Source of the DNA: Manduca sexta
Lineage: Eukaryota; Arthropoda; Insecta; Lepidoptera; Sphingidae
DNA: 64,000 nucleotides
Reading direction: 5' to 3'
NCBI RefSeq assembly: GCF_014839805.1
Contig: NC_051124.1
Span: forward strand, 7,502,001-7,566,000
Numbering within the stretch: the first letter of the stretch is position 1; every line of letters starts with the position of its first letter. Shown here piece by piece: positions 10,950 through 22,992 of this stretch. Under the pieces are notes generated by a model that worked only from the letters and a program-made list of their open reading frames with translations, made no database searches and was not told the origin of the DNA. The position numbers and the translations under genes were made by a program.

Positions 10950-11325
10950 GTACATACATTCGAAAGAGAAACCGTTTAAATGTTTGGAATGTGGCAAAGG
11001 ATTCTGTCAGTCAAGAACATTGGCAGTCCACAAAATACTACATATGGAAGAATCTCCCCACAAATGTCCTGTCTGCAGTAGAAGTTTCAACCAAAGGTCA
11101 AATCTCAAGACCCACCTACTCACACATACAGACATCAAGCCGTATAACTGTTCCTCATGCGGAAAGGTTTTTAGAAGAAACTGCGACCTTAGAAGGCACA
11201 GTCTGACACATAACTTAGTCGGAATATCTTCAGTCAACACCTCACCCAGTGGAAGTAATGGGAAGAGTCCGTTACTAAATCCAAACTTTCCTATCGATAA
11301 TCTAGATACAGAAGATGAAAATTAG
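10950..11325 (+). CDS. Odd-skipped family zinc-finger transcription factor (sob/bowl-like), exon 2
   Basis: Completes Arg347 and encodes residues 348-471, ending at TAG 11323-11325. H350 completes finger 2. Finger 3 uses C358, C361, H374, H378; finger 4 C386, C389, H402, H406; finger 5 C414, C417, H430, H434. The finger text ([50 protein letters not shown]) is diagnostic of the odd-skipped/Osr family. A 37-residue tail follows, Ser/Asn-rich and ending acidic (DNLDTEDEN). At 471 aa the protein is shorter than Drosophila sob or bowl as I recall them. An unseen further coding exon is unlikely because the frame closes normally. Confidence 0.95.
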
Positions 11326-12740
11326 CAAGATAGTGCTGTTAATAGTATGAAAAGACTGATTTTAACTCCTATAAGACGGTGCCTTTTAGTTTAAGATAAA
11401 TTGTTTTGTGGTTTATGTGGAGTGACGATTCTCTTTAAGCAAAGCTGTATCTCAATTGTTTAAAGCCTCCGTTTTAATGAAATGGACTGTAATCCCACCA
11501 CTGTTGGTGCAATTTGGGTTGGTGATTCACCATTGCCATGTTTGTTGGTCGGCAAAATGCATCACAGATCGATGTTGACTTGATATCCTAAAACTTATAG
11601 TTGGTATCTGTTATACCCCAAGTGAGGAATTTCAGTACGATTTGCCAGATCATGCCAAAAAGGCAAATTATGAAATGAGTGTATAAATAAATTTGCCATA
11701 TAGAATATAGACCACTCTTCGTTCAGACGACGAAATTATATTTGTAAATGATTTGAAATTTGATATAAAACTTACGAGATTGTTAGATTCAATTAGTATT
11801 ATTATGTTTAATGTTTCTTTTAATTCTTGTAAATTTTCTGATCTCATTTTTGTGTTTGTATATAAATATAAATTAATACTCTAAGTCAGCGATATACTCC
11901 GTCCAGTGTCGTGTATAGATGTTGTATAACTGATGGGAACTGAAATTTCTACTTTCAGAGATCGTTTGTTGGGGATGCAGAATTGTATTATCCAAGATCT
12001 TGTTTAGATGTTAGAAATATTAATTAAATCATTGGATCTGAAGATGTTTGCTTTTTTAATTATCTATGTAGGCTTTAGATTAAAATCCTAATGGTTATTG
12101 ACGACGACCTCAAAAACAACATTGCTAACTACTAGAGACTTAACCCATATTTTAATTCAGAAATCTGGATCAAACAACTACTTTACCACGATTGTTAAAT
12201 GCCACTCGAATTCTAATAACACGAATTTTCCTGCTGATTAAAAACTGGGTACCTGAATTGAAATAATCAACCATTTCTAAACATGTCTTCATGTTTCGAT
12301 ATATTGACAATGAATCTTATAAACATGTTTGTTCCAACCACACTGACGAAACCCTAATCAAAAGATAAAAAGGATTAAAGTGCTTAACATTAATTATATG
12401 GACTATATAAATGCTAAAATAATAGATTTATAATAAAATCGAACATGTTTTATTAATTTTTAACAATTAAATTTAAAACCGCATGGGAAATTACTAAAAA
12501 CGATAGCTTCAGTGGATGATGCGTTAACTTCAAGTTCATCTTAAAAAGTAAAGTACAAGTAATTATTACAGATTTATTTATTATATTATCAATGTTTAAT
12601 CAGTGGATAAGAAAGCATTTTTTTGTTTATTTAACAATTTTCCATAAAATACAATTATGATAAACTTGAGTAAAACTTGATCAAATGAAACACGAGCTTA
12701 TAAGTACACTGATAAGACACTTATTGCAATAAAAATAATA
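11326..12740 (+). other. Probable 3' UTR and downstream flank
   Basis: AT-rich, gene-free DNA after the stop codon. Candidate poly-A signals AATAAA occur at 11686-11691, 12432-12437 and 12728-12733; the true cleavage site cannot be chosen from sequence. A Pumilio-type motif TGTATATA is at 11857-11864, which would suit a regulated developmental mRNA if it is transcribed. Confidence 0.5.
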
Positions 12741-12997
12741 CTTCCAATTTATTAATTTATATTAAAAACACAAGCATACCCCTCATGTGGACCTCCACGT
12801 CGACAATACTCACTATTATGAACTAACCATGAACACCTACCTTGAGAAATTGTGAATAGGTGCCAGTAGTGAGAATCCGTTAATATAGGAGATTTATCGA
12901 TCTTCCAGCAAACTTACTATAATTAAAATGAGTTTTTTTTTCAGTAACCAACACTTTTGTTATTTTATTATTTGAGATTGATTCCTTTAATCAAGTA

Positions 12998-13150
12998 CTA
13001 GCTTTCGCCCGAGGGTCCACACACGTAGAAAAGTTTAAACGGGATAAATATTTTCCCCGGATAAAAAGTAGCCTCGGGAGCTTCTCAAAATGAAAAATAA
13101 TATCAAAATCGATTTAGCAGTTCCTGGGTATTTTCAGTCAACAATAAATT
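12998..13150 (-). mobile_element. Helitron 3' end, truncated
   Basis: On the + strand an A is followed by CTAGCTTTCGCCCG, the reverse of the lepidopteran Helitron terminus (CGGGCGAAAGCTAG then T). Interior wording (GGATAAAAAGTAGCCT, AAAATCGATTTAGCAGTTC) is typical of these elements. The 5' end is not identifiable. Confidence 0.75.
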
Positions 13151-13419
13151 TATTCAATTTGAAATATGTCACCACGATTAATAAATCTGAGCTGATGAAT
13201 ATTTTGCTGACAAAATATTACATGGTTAAAGATGCAACGTTACCGAAAAACATAAGGTTACCATGATTTGTAAATGAACTGCCTCTGTGTGAATAGCATC
13301 CGTATTAATTAGATTTTCGGAAATTTCGATGTAGTATGAGAATTTTCTATAACTTAGCACAGGCAAGGTTAAAAGCAAGTCACAAAGATGTAGATAATAA
13401 CAAATTTATTCCAAAAAAT

Positions 13420-13625
13420 ATGTCTTACCCATAGGCGTTGATAGTGTTACACCTCTTGTAATACGTTCCGACTATTCAGGTTCCGGGGTCAATCTGTACG
13501 TATCCTGAAAGACGCCGGCATAATAACGACGAGGGAGACTCATTAGTTATAAAATTAGATTACACCTTACTTTTCCGAACATTGCAGTCGGTGTCGTGGC
13601 CCATGTAGGAAAAATTGGTGCGTAT
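13420..13625 (+). repeat. SINE-D-like repeat, diverged
   Basis: Aligns in order with 61425-61680: GGCGTTGATA/GGTGTTGATA, CGTTCCG, GGGGTCAATCTGT/GGGATCAACCTGT, GCCGGC(A/G)TAATA and GAGG.AG.CTCAT. Old copy without a clear poly-A tail. Confidence 0.55.
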
Positions 13626-13654
13626 TTATTAATACCTTATGAACGTATTCATAA

Positions 13655-13720
13655 TGCTAATTCTACTTATATTTTCATTACACATCGTAAGGTGTAATGC
13701 AAATATAAGTAGAATTAGCA
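13655..13720. repeat. 29-bp hairpin with 8-base loop
   Basis: Arms 13655-13683 and 13692-13720 are reverse complements with one mismatch (T against G near the middle). The loop is 13684-13691. The size is close to a small miRNA precursor but the pairing is nearly perfect, more like a palindromic insertion. Confidence 0.85.
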
Positions 13721-13754
13721 AGATTGAGTACATTGTTACTGTAATTTAATATAA

Positions 13755-13945
13755 TACACACACATACAAACACATACTCACGGCTTTTATCCCCGAAGGG
13801 ATAGGTAGATGCGCAACTCATGCACCCACTTTCCGCCGTGCGTATTCCGTCCCATGATGTGATGAAGAGCGGCTATCGTACACCGGGATCATATCCCAGA
13901 CTCCGGACAGATACTGAGTAGCAAAAACCCAATATCAAAAATCTA
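13755..13945 (-). repeat. SINE-A copy, head truncated
   Basis: Reverse strand of the family body: TTTATCCCCGAAGGGATA, GCACCCACTTT.CGCC and TTCCGTCCCATGATGTGATG. It stops near CAGATACTGAGTAGCAAAAA, so the tRNA-like head is absent. Confidence 0.85.
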
Positions 13946-14420
13946 GTATACACAACCCTTAGCGTATTCTTACGTATCCAGATCCAAATGAAAACTGAAC
14001 TAGTTAAGATCTTCAACTATCGAACTGCAATTCTGAGAACAGATGCTCAAACGTACAATGACACGGATTAATACCATATAAAAGTGATAATTACGAAGGT
14101 CACACAAAAAAGGCGAGACGACGCATAGCTATCGACAACAAAAGACGACTACTGAGCTTGAAAAATCGATTCAATTCAAGAATCGACGCAACGCTGCGAT
14201 TATTCATACAAATAAAAAGTCACCATTGTAGAATAAGTTCAACACAAAGGTTCTTAAGAGTGTATCAAAATGACATAAAGCTCGATTCTTTTCAAACACG
14301 TTTATAATGGGCCACGAGAGGTTTTTTTTTTCATTTCGTAACATTTTCGAAATGGATGACGTGTTAAAAAGGTAACAAATTGTGTGCGTCTACGTTTGGG
14401 CGCTTCGTATCTTGTTTCTG
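13946..14420. other. Intergenic, nothing recognised
   Basis: AT-rich single-copy-looking DNA, no ORF, RNA or repeat family identified. Confidence 0.5.
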
Positions 14421-14492
14421 GAACGCAACCGTCATATATTACGTCAATTTGTATTCTAAATTCAAATTGAGAACTCGTGATTGGTTGCGTTC
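14421..14492. repeat. Nested inverted repeats
   Basis: Outer arms GAACGCAACC (14421-14430) and GGTTGCGTTC (14483-14492), inner arms TCAATTTG (14444-14451) and CAAATTGA (14463-14470). Both are perfect. It could be a small foldback element or a protein-binding array. Confidence 0.7.
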
Positions 14493-16064
14493 GCGTTGTT
14501 CGATTGTCATGTACGTCATCGCATTTTAATAATAGTTATTGTGTAAGTACATAAAGAAAACAATACACAAAAAAAGAAAAAGATATATTCTAAATTTAAA
14601 AATATCAATAAGTATGATAACAACCAAACTTTATACTTTTTTATATCATGGTATTTTAATTATGTATCCCAAAGTATGAAAAAATACTGACATAAGACTT
14701 GGCTAGCAAAATTTTAATACAATCTTATTGGATAAGGATAAATAGATAATTTTATTAAAATAGCCGCATAAAATTATAAAATTTAAATTCCCTCCCCTAT
14801 AATTAACTATATATAAAAGTAATGTCGAATACGAACAATGGCGTCAAAGTAACGTTCCATTACTATGACAACATAATAATGGTTTACAAAAATTTTAAAT
14901 AAGGACCGTATACACTTAAATAACATAGTGATCTGGGTTCCCGCTGGGCTGAACAGTTACCGCCTTTTCTTTTTTTTCGCGCGACATTGTCATCGACACC
15001 GAAATTACTCTGCCACAAAGGATTATGTTTGGAATCGAAGGTGTTTGAAAAATATTTGCTTTTTGGTGTTTCGAGTGTGCATTTAGTGGCGGCTTTATTC
15101 GCAACGACCACACACACGGGACGATTTCGTTTTAGAATTCCGTTTGGAGTTGGAATGGTTTTGATTTTTTATAGCGTTTTTGTACTTCATATTCCAAATA
15201 TAAAAGATACAACGAAGAAGAAATTCCGTGTATGCATTGAATATGTATACATAATATGCAAAAAAATTAGGAATTTTATGAAAGGGCACCTTTGTCGTCA
15301 ATGCCATATCCTGCAAATGATAAGCCCTACCATATACCTTAATATATCGCATCTTTAGAATTACAATGACGCTTGTACTAAAAACCGTTAAATTGTCTTT
15401 ATAATCCACATTTGAAAAGTGACAAACTATCGAATGCAATATCGACTTTCGATAATTACTCGAAACGATATAGAAATGTCAAGTCTACTAGTTCCCATGA
15501 CATAATCATTCGTATAAAAGTTATATTATTACATTTAAAACATTCTAAAAAAATCCTACTGAACCCAAACTATAATTTCCAACGGCAGAACTCCACGCGC
15601 ACATATTTTTTTTTATGTTTTTCCTTTGGCTGTGAAATTGTATAAGATGTTTTGACAATGAGTGCGGAACGTGAGCTCAGAACGTTTCGTATTTTAAGCT
15701 TGAGACGTGTTAGTCGTGTACTTGTACGCAAACTTAAAGATATGGTTTATAAAACTATAGAAACCAAGCCTTGCGATGATTCTAAAAAATATGTTATAGA
15801 TATATTAATAATTAGTTACTATCTTAAGATGTATAATTATACAAAAAAAAAATATATAAAAATCATAACTTGACCTGCCTGATATTATGTACGAATGTTC
15901 CTCCTTATGAAGTATGTATTATACGAAAAAAATTCTAACTCCTATGCTTTGATTTTGATTGTATTATGTAGCCTAGTTACAAATTTCAAAATAATTAAAT
16001 TCCATAATTTGCAATTAAATTCCTCCCATAAACCTGCAATGACTTAAAGATAATATTGTAAAGT
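14493..16064. other. Intergenic, possible unidentified repeat
   Basis: 14820-15130 is GC-richer and open on the minus strand for 78 codons without a recognisable motif; it may be repeat-derived. Open frames at 14987-15358 and 15095-15439 are overlapping shadows in AT-rich DNA. Confidence 0.4.
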
Positions 16065-16290
16065 CGTCTCTTCTAGTTGTGGTAGGTAGAGTAAACAGCA
16101 AAAGACCTAGAGGCTGATCATCTACCCGATGGTCTGACACCATCAGAGAGGTCATAGAAATCCCAATTACGGATGCTCTGCAACTCGCACAAGACTAGGT
16201 GGAGTGGAAGCAGCTTGTCAGCGCCACCACCAAGGCTTAACAAAGCGGGCACGACCTTCAGTCATGAAGAAAACGATAAAGAAGAAGATA
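16065..16290 (+). pseudogene. LINE ORF2 C-terminal remnant
   Basis: The + strand reads, with one stop, GRVNSKRPRG then STRWSDTIREVIEIPITDAL and VEWKQLVSA, followed by GHDLQS. This is the C-terminal end of a non-LTR retrotransposon ORF2 (the family ends RGRPxTRWxDxI...DRxxWKxLV). It is a dead copy, related to the scraps at 4030-4435. Confidence 0.8.
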
Positions 16291-16515
16291 TTAGAGCCAC
16301 ATCATCCGTATTATCTATTAGGTCAGCTTAACTGACTTAGAACCAGACTTACGAAAATCCTCATTAATGGTGACAGCTGTGCTAAAGCCTTTTCTTGTAG
16401 TCACTTATCTCTTAAACAAAAATCCGGCTACATACGTATCATACATATGTCCATTTCTGCCACCAAGACTGGCATACAGTTTACCCAATATCATAACCGG
16501 ACATTATATGACTTA

Positions 16516-16835
16516 AGCGGTGATAGCCTAGTTGTGAGTGGAACGGACTGCCGAGACAAATGTCCCCAGGTTCAAAACCAAAGGGTACACATCTCTACAC
16601 TTTTCTTAATGCGTGCACATTTGTGAATTATCGCTTTAACGGTAAATGAAAACATCGTGAAGAAACTTACATACCTGAGAAGTTGTCTATAGAAATTTTG
16701 AGGGTGTGTGAAGTTTACCAATGCGCACCAGGCCAGTATGGTGGACTAAGGCCTATTCCCTCTCAGTAGTAGAGGAGGCCCGTGCCCAGCAGTGTGACAA
16801 TATAATATAGCGCTGATATTATTATAATAAGACTT
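16516..16835 (+). repeat. SINE-B copy, nearly full length
   Basis: Starts AAGCGGTGATAGCCTAGTTG (tRNA-like head with box A), has a box-B-like AGGTTCAAAACC, and then the body: AAACATCGTGAAGAAACTTA, TGGTGGACTAAGGCCTA and CTCAGTAGTAGAGGAGGCC. It ends with a GATATTATTATA tail. Same structure as the copy at 23719-24060. Confidence 0.93.
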
Positions 16836-17539
16836 AAAATATCTTAGTTAGGGCAATGCGCTCATGGCAATGACTTATAACCTAAAGTGCGGGTAATATT
16901 GTTATTGTTAGATAGTCGTAACAAGTCAGTCGTAATTATCGAAAACGAGCAAGTATTAATTGATATTTTATAAGTGACCCTCTGAATATACCTCCGTACG
17001 TCAATTGTCTCTTATGTGGCCCGCGAATGTAGTACAAAGTGTTGATTTTTATTTAAATGTTCGATTTCATTTATAGTGCAGTAAAACAGGGCGTTATCGC
17101 CTCCATAGGAATTACGTTGACAATTGTGATTGCGAATGCTATTCGTGCGCGAGCGTCGACATTAATGCAACTTGTGCGTGGAGATTAAATAACGTAGAGC
17201 GGACACTTTGTTCATGTGTTTAAAGCATTTATATGTATTTTGGTTACAAGTATAAATTAATGAGTAGTGTTTAGCATATAATTATATAAAATATTGATTC
17301 TATACAATGTTTTTTTAAGTTGCCAAGATTATATTAAAAAAATATGTTATATTAATTTATTTTTTTAAATATATTGACTAGTCGGTCTCTTTAGATTTAC
17401 TGAAAACATCGACATATTTCTTTTCACCACATATGGTTTGAAAGATTAGAAATACTCAATAGTTAATAAACTTATTTTATATATACGATTGCATAATATA
17501 CATTAAAATATCCAACCTATACCTTCTACAACCGATAAT
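16836..17539. other. Intergenic, nothing recognised
   Basis: AT-rich, with a GC-richer patch near 17080-17200 that has no assignable function. Confidence 0.45.
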
Positions 17540-17610
17540 ATTTGCCAATCTATCGTATCGCAAGCGACAGTGACGTCACGATAACGATAGGAGCCTCACA
17601 CGATGGAACC
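17540..17610 (+). repeat. Dispersed repeat pair, copy 1
   Basis: TTTGCC..TCTATCGTATCGCAAGCGACAG followed by TGACGTCACGATA and CACACGATGGAACC corresponds block by block with 18822-18900. Contains a full CRE-type palindrome TGACGTCA. Confidence 0.6.
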
Positions 17611-18821
17611 GTCTCCATTTACATCACGTTATTACTCTTTAACACTTTAACATCATGAGTTACTATACTACCAGCGAATATTGCTTATTGTTAAGACGTT
17701 GAACGGCCATTTTAGTTTAAGCATTATATCTATATCTAGAATATTCTTTCTGATTTTTTATTTATTGTAAGTTACGTTGGGTTTTGAAGTCACCTGATAA
17801 TAGCTAATTTTAATCGCCCATGAACACCCATAGAACTAAAAGTATCCTAGATACCTTACCTTTACAAGGATAATGAAGGATCAGGGATTAGTTACTTCCG
17901 CAAAAATCCAACTGAAGTATAAGGCTGTTTCTCCATTGATTTTTTACTAAAACAGCGGGAATAAGGTAATCAAGTCTGGCCATTTTATCAAAAGATTAAA
18001 CTTGGACCATGCCAACTCCATAATTTCCAATTTTCTTCATTATTATTACTGTGAAAATTTATGAATCGTTACAAAGAACATTGTTAAGGAAAGTACTTAA
18101 GTGATATTCTAAATAACTATACCTACTTGGGCTTTTATTGTAAATGCTATAAACAATTCGTTTCTATCTAGTGTGTTCTGATCGCTCCTCATATCTTATT
18201 CACAAAACGCTTTGAGGGTAGAGTAATATTTTCAAATAGGTAACAAATAGTAACCTACCTATTAAAAGTGAATGAAACAGACGATGTTATATTATGCTAT
18301 CTATATTATCTATTGCGACATGAAATTAATTACAACTTTATATTATAGTCTACGAGGTCTTTTATCCTATACATTATATAATATTGATAAATAAAAGTTT
18401 ATCAAAAATAAATGGGTAGGTATGCAAACAGTTCAGTATGCAATCACTGTATTTGTTAAAGTACCCTATATTCCCTAATCACGATATAAACATATTCATG
18501 ATAATACCCATCGAAATTAAGTATCTGTATCAGTAAATACCTATGTGTTGAGTATTGAACTATTATAATTTATGTCCATTCCAATGTCTTTGTATCAGTG
18601 CATTTACTAAGAGATTTTGCACTGTTATTATTTCTGGACTTTATTGGAGCCATAACCTAATAAATAACCGGAAAATACATTGTATTTAATTTAATTAAGT
18701 TTTGAATGCGGTCTCTATATTATTACAGATTAGAGAGCGTAAAAAAGAACAACTAACATCCAAAGGTACGAATTTTTGAAAATTATATTCAACAGATGGT
18801 TATAGACATGTCGGTTCTGCA
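17611..18821. other. Intergenic, nothing recognised
   Basis: No ORF above chance. The stretch near 17760-17960 has retroelement-like wording (GGGTTTTGAAGTCACCTGATA) that I could not assign. Confidence 0.45.
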
Positions 18822-18900
18822 ACATATTCTTTGCCGATTCTGCTATCGTAGCGACAGTAATGTCACGATAGCTCGATACGGGCCGCACACGACGTTCGGC
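18822..18900 (+). repeat. Dispersed repeat pair, copy 2
   Basis: TTTGCCGATTCTGCTATCGTAGCGACAG, then TGTCACGATAGC and CGCACACGACG, matches 17540-17610 with substitutions. Confidence 0.6.
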
Positions 18901-19484
18901 CTCTCGCCACTCTTTATATTATAATGATTGCTCTTTGATATTTTTACGCGTGTATTGAGAAGTTACGTTTGTGTTAAACGGTTCGAATAATGATATGGCC
19001 AGTTTGTTTTGTATTTTACTTTGTGTTGATTTATTAATAGATTTGTAGAATAAAATATGTTGGAATGAGAATAGCTGTTTGTCTATATGTTTTGCTATAT
19101 TTTTCATTGTAGTAAAAGGAAAGTATGTTACCTTTGAAGGTACAAATATAGGCAAAGATTAATGTCGAAATAGTAAGTTTATCTCGAATTAGGATCGTTT
19201 TAATATAAATAAAAATAGAGCAAAATTTTAATATATACCTACACTTTTAAATATATTTTACATTATTTTATTCCGATTTAGACCTACCAATAAAGGTATA
19301 CATTACTCGAAACCCAACAAAACCGAAACAAGCATAACTTACAATATACGCGAGGGTATACAATTTAAACAACCTCAAACCGTTGAAATCTTATACTTGA
19401 ATAAAACCACGTAATAAAAAGTATTGAAAGTTTTTAAAACATCCGAACTCTATTATCTGTAATGCGATACTCGTCGAAATCTCA
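18901..19484. other. Intergenic, nothing recognised
   Basis: AT-rich. A 78-codon minus-strand frame (18919-19155) has no motif and is not called. Confidence 0.5.
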
Positions 19485-19580
19485 GCAGTGGGCGGTGGGA
19501 GGGGCCTAAACACCCCCCTCCCATGGGGGGCGATGCTCGCCTCTCATTGGTCGAATGGGAGCCCTACTAATTCTGCGATC
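19485..19580. other. GC-rich island with G-run hairpin
   Basis: In AT-rich DNA, GGGAGGGG (19497-19504) faces CCCCCCTCCC (19513-19522), followed by ATGGGGGGCGATG and a CTCATTGGTC (CCAAT-type) box. It could be a regulatory island or a repeat remnant. No adjacent gene. Confidence 0.5.
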
Positions 19581-20194
19581 GAAGAATGCAATTGAATTCA
19601 AGTCTTTAGTATTATTGAAAGTAGTGTAATAGTTCTATCAAACGATAGAAAAGTACTTTGAAAGTATGAATTAAAAAACACTAACAGTTTCCATAAACTC
19701 ACATGTTATGCATAACATAGCTCATTATAATACATGAATATTTGGCAGGCTTTAATAAATTAATTCTGTAAATAAATATCTCTATTTCACAGAGGCAAGG
19801 GCTGAAATATTCCAAAGTAAAACCTTACACCATATAGTATAAGTACTAATTTGCATAAATATGGTCTGCAAATCGTTCTAGTGATAATTAGATTTTACAT
19901 AAAAAACGAAAGAGAAGTCGGCAGGAATCACGTTATATGGAGCCTTCGCCACAGATACTTCATTTGTTTTAGAAGAAATTTTAATCATAACGTAGCATTC
20001 ATGAAGATTTATTAAATGAGTTCACAGTTTAGTATATTGCTTCCAAGACCTATTTGAACTATCATTGTAGTATCTAGTTACGTTAAACATGCATTAAACT
20101 CGTCTTGTTACATGTGACTTAACTGGTAATATGTGGATGAAATTAATTCTTGTAAATCCTTGAAAAGGCCAAAGGTGGGATGCTTTGGGTGACC
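19581..20194. other. Intergenic, nothing recognised
   Basis: AT-rich without ORF or repeat family. Confidence 0.5.
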
Positions 20195-20390
20195 GTCTCG
20201 GTGGCGTAGTTGTTGATCGGGCAAAGAGATATTGGGTTCTACTTAGTATCAGAGTTTGGTATTTGTGCCCCATTTGGCGATAGGCTAGCCCGCTATCACA
20301 TCAAACCGAATACGCAAAAGAAACAGTGCACCAGTTGCGCGTTTACCTAAACCATTCAAGGATTCAAGATGTGTGTGTTTTGTATGAATT
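20195..20390 (+). repeat. SINE-A copy lacking box B
   Basis: GTCTCGGTGGCGTAGTTG is joined directly to GGGCAAAGAGATATTGGG. The middle of the tRNA-like head, including box B, is deleted. The body (TTGTGCCCCATTTGGCGATA, CTATCACATCA, CAGTTGCGC) follows. Confidence 0.85.
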
Positions 20391-21869
20391 TATAATTAAG
20401 CATACTATTTGTTAGCATGTTAACTCGATATAATTACGGGAAATGTGAAAACAAATATTGTAAACAGATGAATACAAAATTGCATTTTATCTCGGAATAA
20501 TTTGCCGACGGTCGACCTCATTTCTATAATTTTGGATATCGCGATATACAAAGAACTATTTGGGTCTCTCTCAAAAGCATTGGGAATTACCATTTCCTTC
20601 TGAAATATACAATAAGGCGCAATAATAATTTTGCCAAATATAGTTTTCAAACACGTTGTCATTTACACGATGCTGACTTACTTATTTGAATTGGAAAATA
20701 TAAGTTCTCATACTACGTCTATAAATTCATAATTATACAAATGTCTATATTTTATTATTAGATTTAGATTGTACTACATTGTTTTAACCAAACTTTTAAT
20801 GTAATCATAAATAAAGGAAACATCTGTGAAACTATTTCAAATTTCGGTATACTCTTTTATATTTTCCATAGAAAAAAATTAAACATACCTTGTATTTTAC
20901 CATATATTCATACTTTATATACTATATACTTACTAGATCCCATATTATGTAGACCTGTGCTAATTATTTTATGTAAAAAAAGCGCATAGCTAGTTTAAAT
21001 ACATAACAAATTAATACCTAATGGAGTAAATCCGCCGCGGATCGACATAAAGGCTTTTTGGACTGTAGCCTTTGACACCGTAGAATTATAGGTCCAAGTT
21101 AGACAGTGGACACTATAAGTACCAAATTAAAAAAACGTTCATAAAAGTATAATATAAAAAGTTAACACATAACGAAAACTATTTATTTCCTTTGCAACAA
21201 TTATTATAGATATTTTCGTGTCTGTCATATTTAATAAATAATATATTTTTCTATTCTCTATCTCCTATACCATCTTACATCGTTAACAAAAATATTTTTT
21301 GGACGCCAATTATTTGCTTAATTACGCAGGCCCTCAAATGAAAATTAGCCCAGGCCCCTCTCGATCCGCCTCTAAGTAAACCTCACTCCTAAAACAGCAA
21401 AACGACCTCCCTACATAGTAAATCCCAACTCGGATAAAGCTACAATGATTGATTTACAAATCATCGGGATCGTTGCAAAATGAGTGGTACGATTTGTAAG
21501 CGGCCCACACTACAAATTGTTACACAAGATGTCGCCACTTGCTCTGTTCTAATGGCGCTAACTATGTTGTTCGGACAATTTATTAGCTCACAGAATACTT
21601 GTAAACATAACTTGTGTTAGTTCAACAAATTTGTTACCTTTAGGTTTAATGAACGTTATAACAATTGTAAGTTTGGAATAAGATAAATTGTTGACGTTTT
21701 CAAAGTTCTCGTTTCGTTTGTGATGTTTTGGTCAATTTAGGAAGTATATTTATGTTGAAATACAGCTTTTGTGGATTATTTAACCTCGTTCATTGATATA
21801 TATGATTATATTTATTTGGGAACGGAGAAAATGTAAACAAATTCAACACTAATAGTACGTATAAACTTG
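20391..21869. other. Intergenic, mostly unassigned
   Basis: No gene seen. 21005-21370 has repeat-like wording (CCGCCGCGGATCGA, CAGGCCCCTCTCGATCCGCC) and may be an old element with inverted ends. The 80-codon minus frame at 20420-20662 has no motif. Confidence 0.4.
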
Positions 21870-22030
21870 TACCGGTATTAGGTACTTGGTATGCAAGTAC
21901 CCGGCTTGGTAGGTACCGCCTCATAGCCTATTTCTGTCGCCAAGCAGCAGTGTGAATGGACTGTTTTGTTTCGTTTCGAAGGTCTTTGCAGCCAGCGTAA
22001 TTGCTGAGTAATAACTACAAAACTCTACCG
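21870..22030 (+). repeat. Family E retroelement fragment
   Basis: GGTAGGTACCGCCTCATAGCC, TATTTCTGTCGCCAAGCAGC and GTGTGAATGGACTGTT match the start of family E copies at 37765 and 55322. Confidence 0.75.
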
Positions 22031-22611
22031 AAATCACAAAAAGGCATAAAACTGAATAGGCCCTTCTCCTTAATTGTTTTGCGTGAATTTAGAATTTTAT
22101 ATTTAAATATAAGAAGCTAATATACTAAGTATTAATGGCCACAAATATACTGTACTATCTTTAAAATTCTACCTCACGCTAACTCTACCAAAAATTCTTA
22201 ACATTTTTTTCGCGTCATATTCCTGTCCATCCCTGTTAAAGGTGTGAACACACTAATACATAATCACTATCATTATGTACACACGCATACAATTCAAAGA
22301 CACGCTCGCCACAATCAAAACTAAATTCTATTATCTTTGACATCCGTTACAATCTTAAGTGCCTCTATTGTGCATTAAGCGAACGCCTATAACACCGTAA
22401 CGATTTTTTGTTCTAATATTGTATGTAGATAACGATCAAGGGTGAATTTTAGAAAAGTAATTAAATAGATTTGATTAGCTACACCGACTACATAGTGCGT
22501 AAGTTTGATTTAAGTTTTACTACGTTTAAACTCTAAAAATATGATAATTATTATACACGTATTGGTGATTACAAAATTGTATGATTGTACATATTTATTA
22601 ACAGTTTGATG
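22031..22611. other. Intergenic, nothing recognised
   Basis: AT-rich, no ORF or repeat seen. Confidence 0.5.
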
Positions 22612-22992
22612 AAACACTACTTTCCGATTAATAATAATAGACTTTTTTTTCAAACTGTACAAATGTCATGATGACTAGTATTTGCTCCTCTTCATAGATT
22701 TATAAATATTCCTGCAAAAGGCCAGTAACTTAATCTAGTGAACCACGCATCGAAATAATATAATTCATGGTATGGCGTATTCCTAAGACATTATACTTCA
22801 TACAAGGCATATACTTATTAAAAAGAAATAAAATAAATTTCCGGCTTTTATAGAGCTTCATCATGAAGGCTGTAGTCTTCGAAACGTCAGGAGAAAATCA
22901 TAATATATAAAAAAACAAAGTAAAATCCGAAATACCATAGTAATTGTATAATTTCGATATCTTAAATTTGCGAAAATATAAGAAATCATCAC
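22612..22992 (+). repeat. Family F element, long form
   Basis: Collinear with 38902-39200: CTACTTTC.GATT..CAATAATAGA, TTTCAAACT.TACAAAT, GATGACTAGTA, CATAGATTTATAA, CACGCAT and the core CTTCGAAACGTCAGGAGAAAA. It ends with a TATAAGAAATCATC terminus that also occurs reversed at 34891. Confidence 0.8.
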
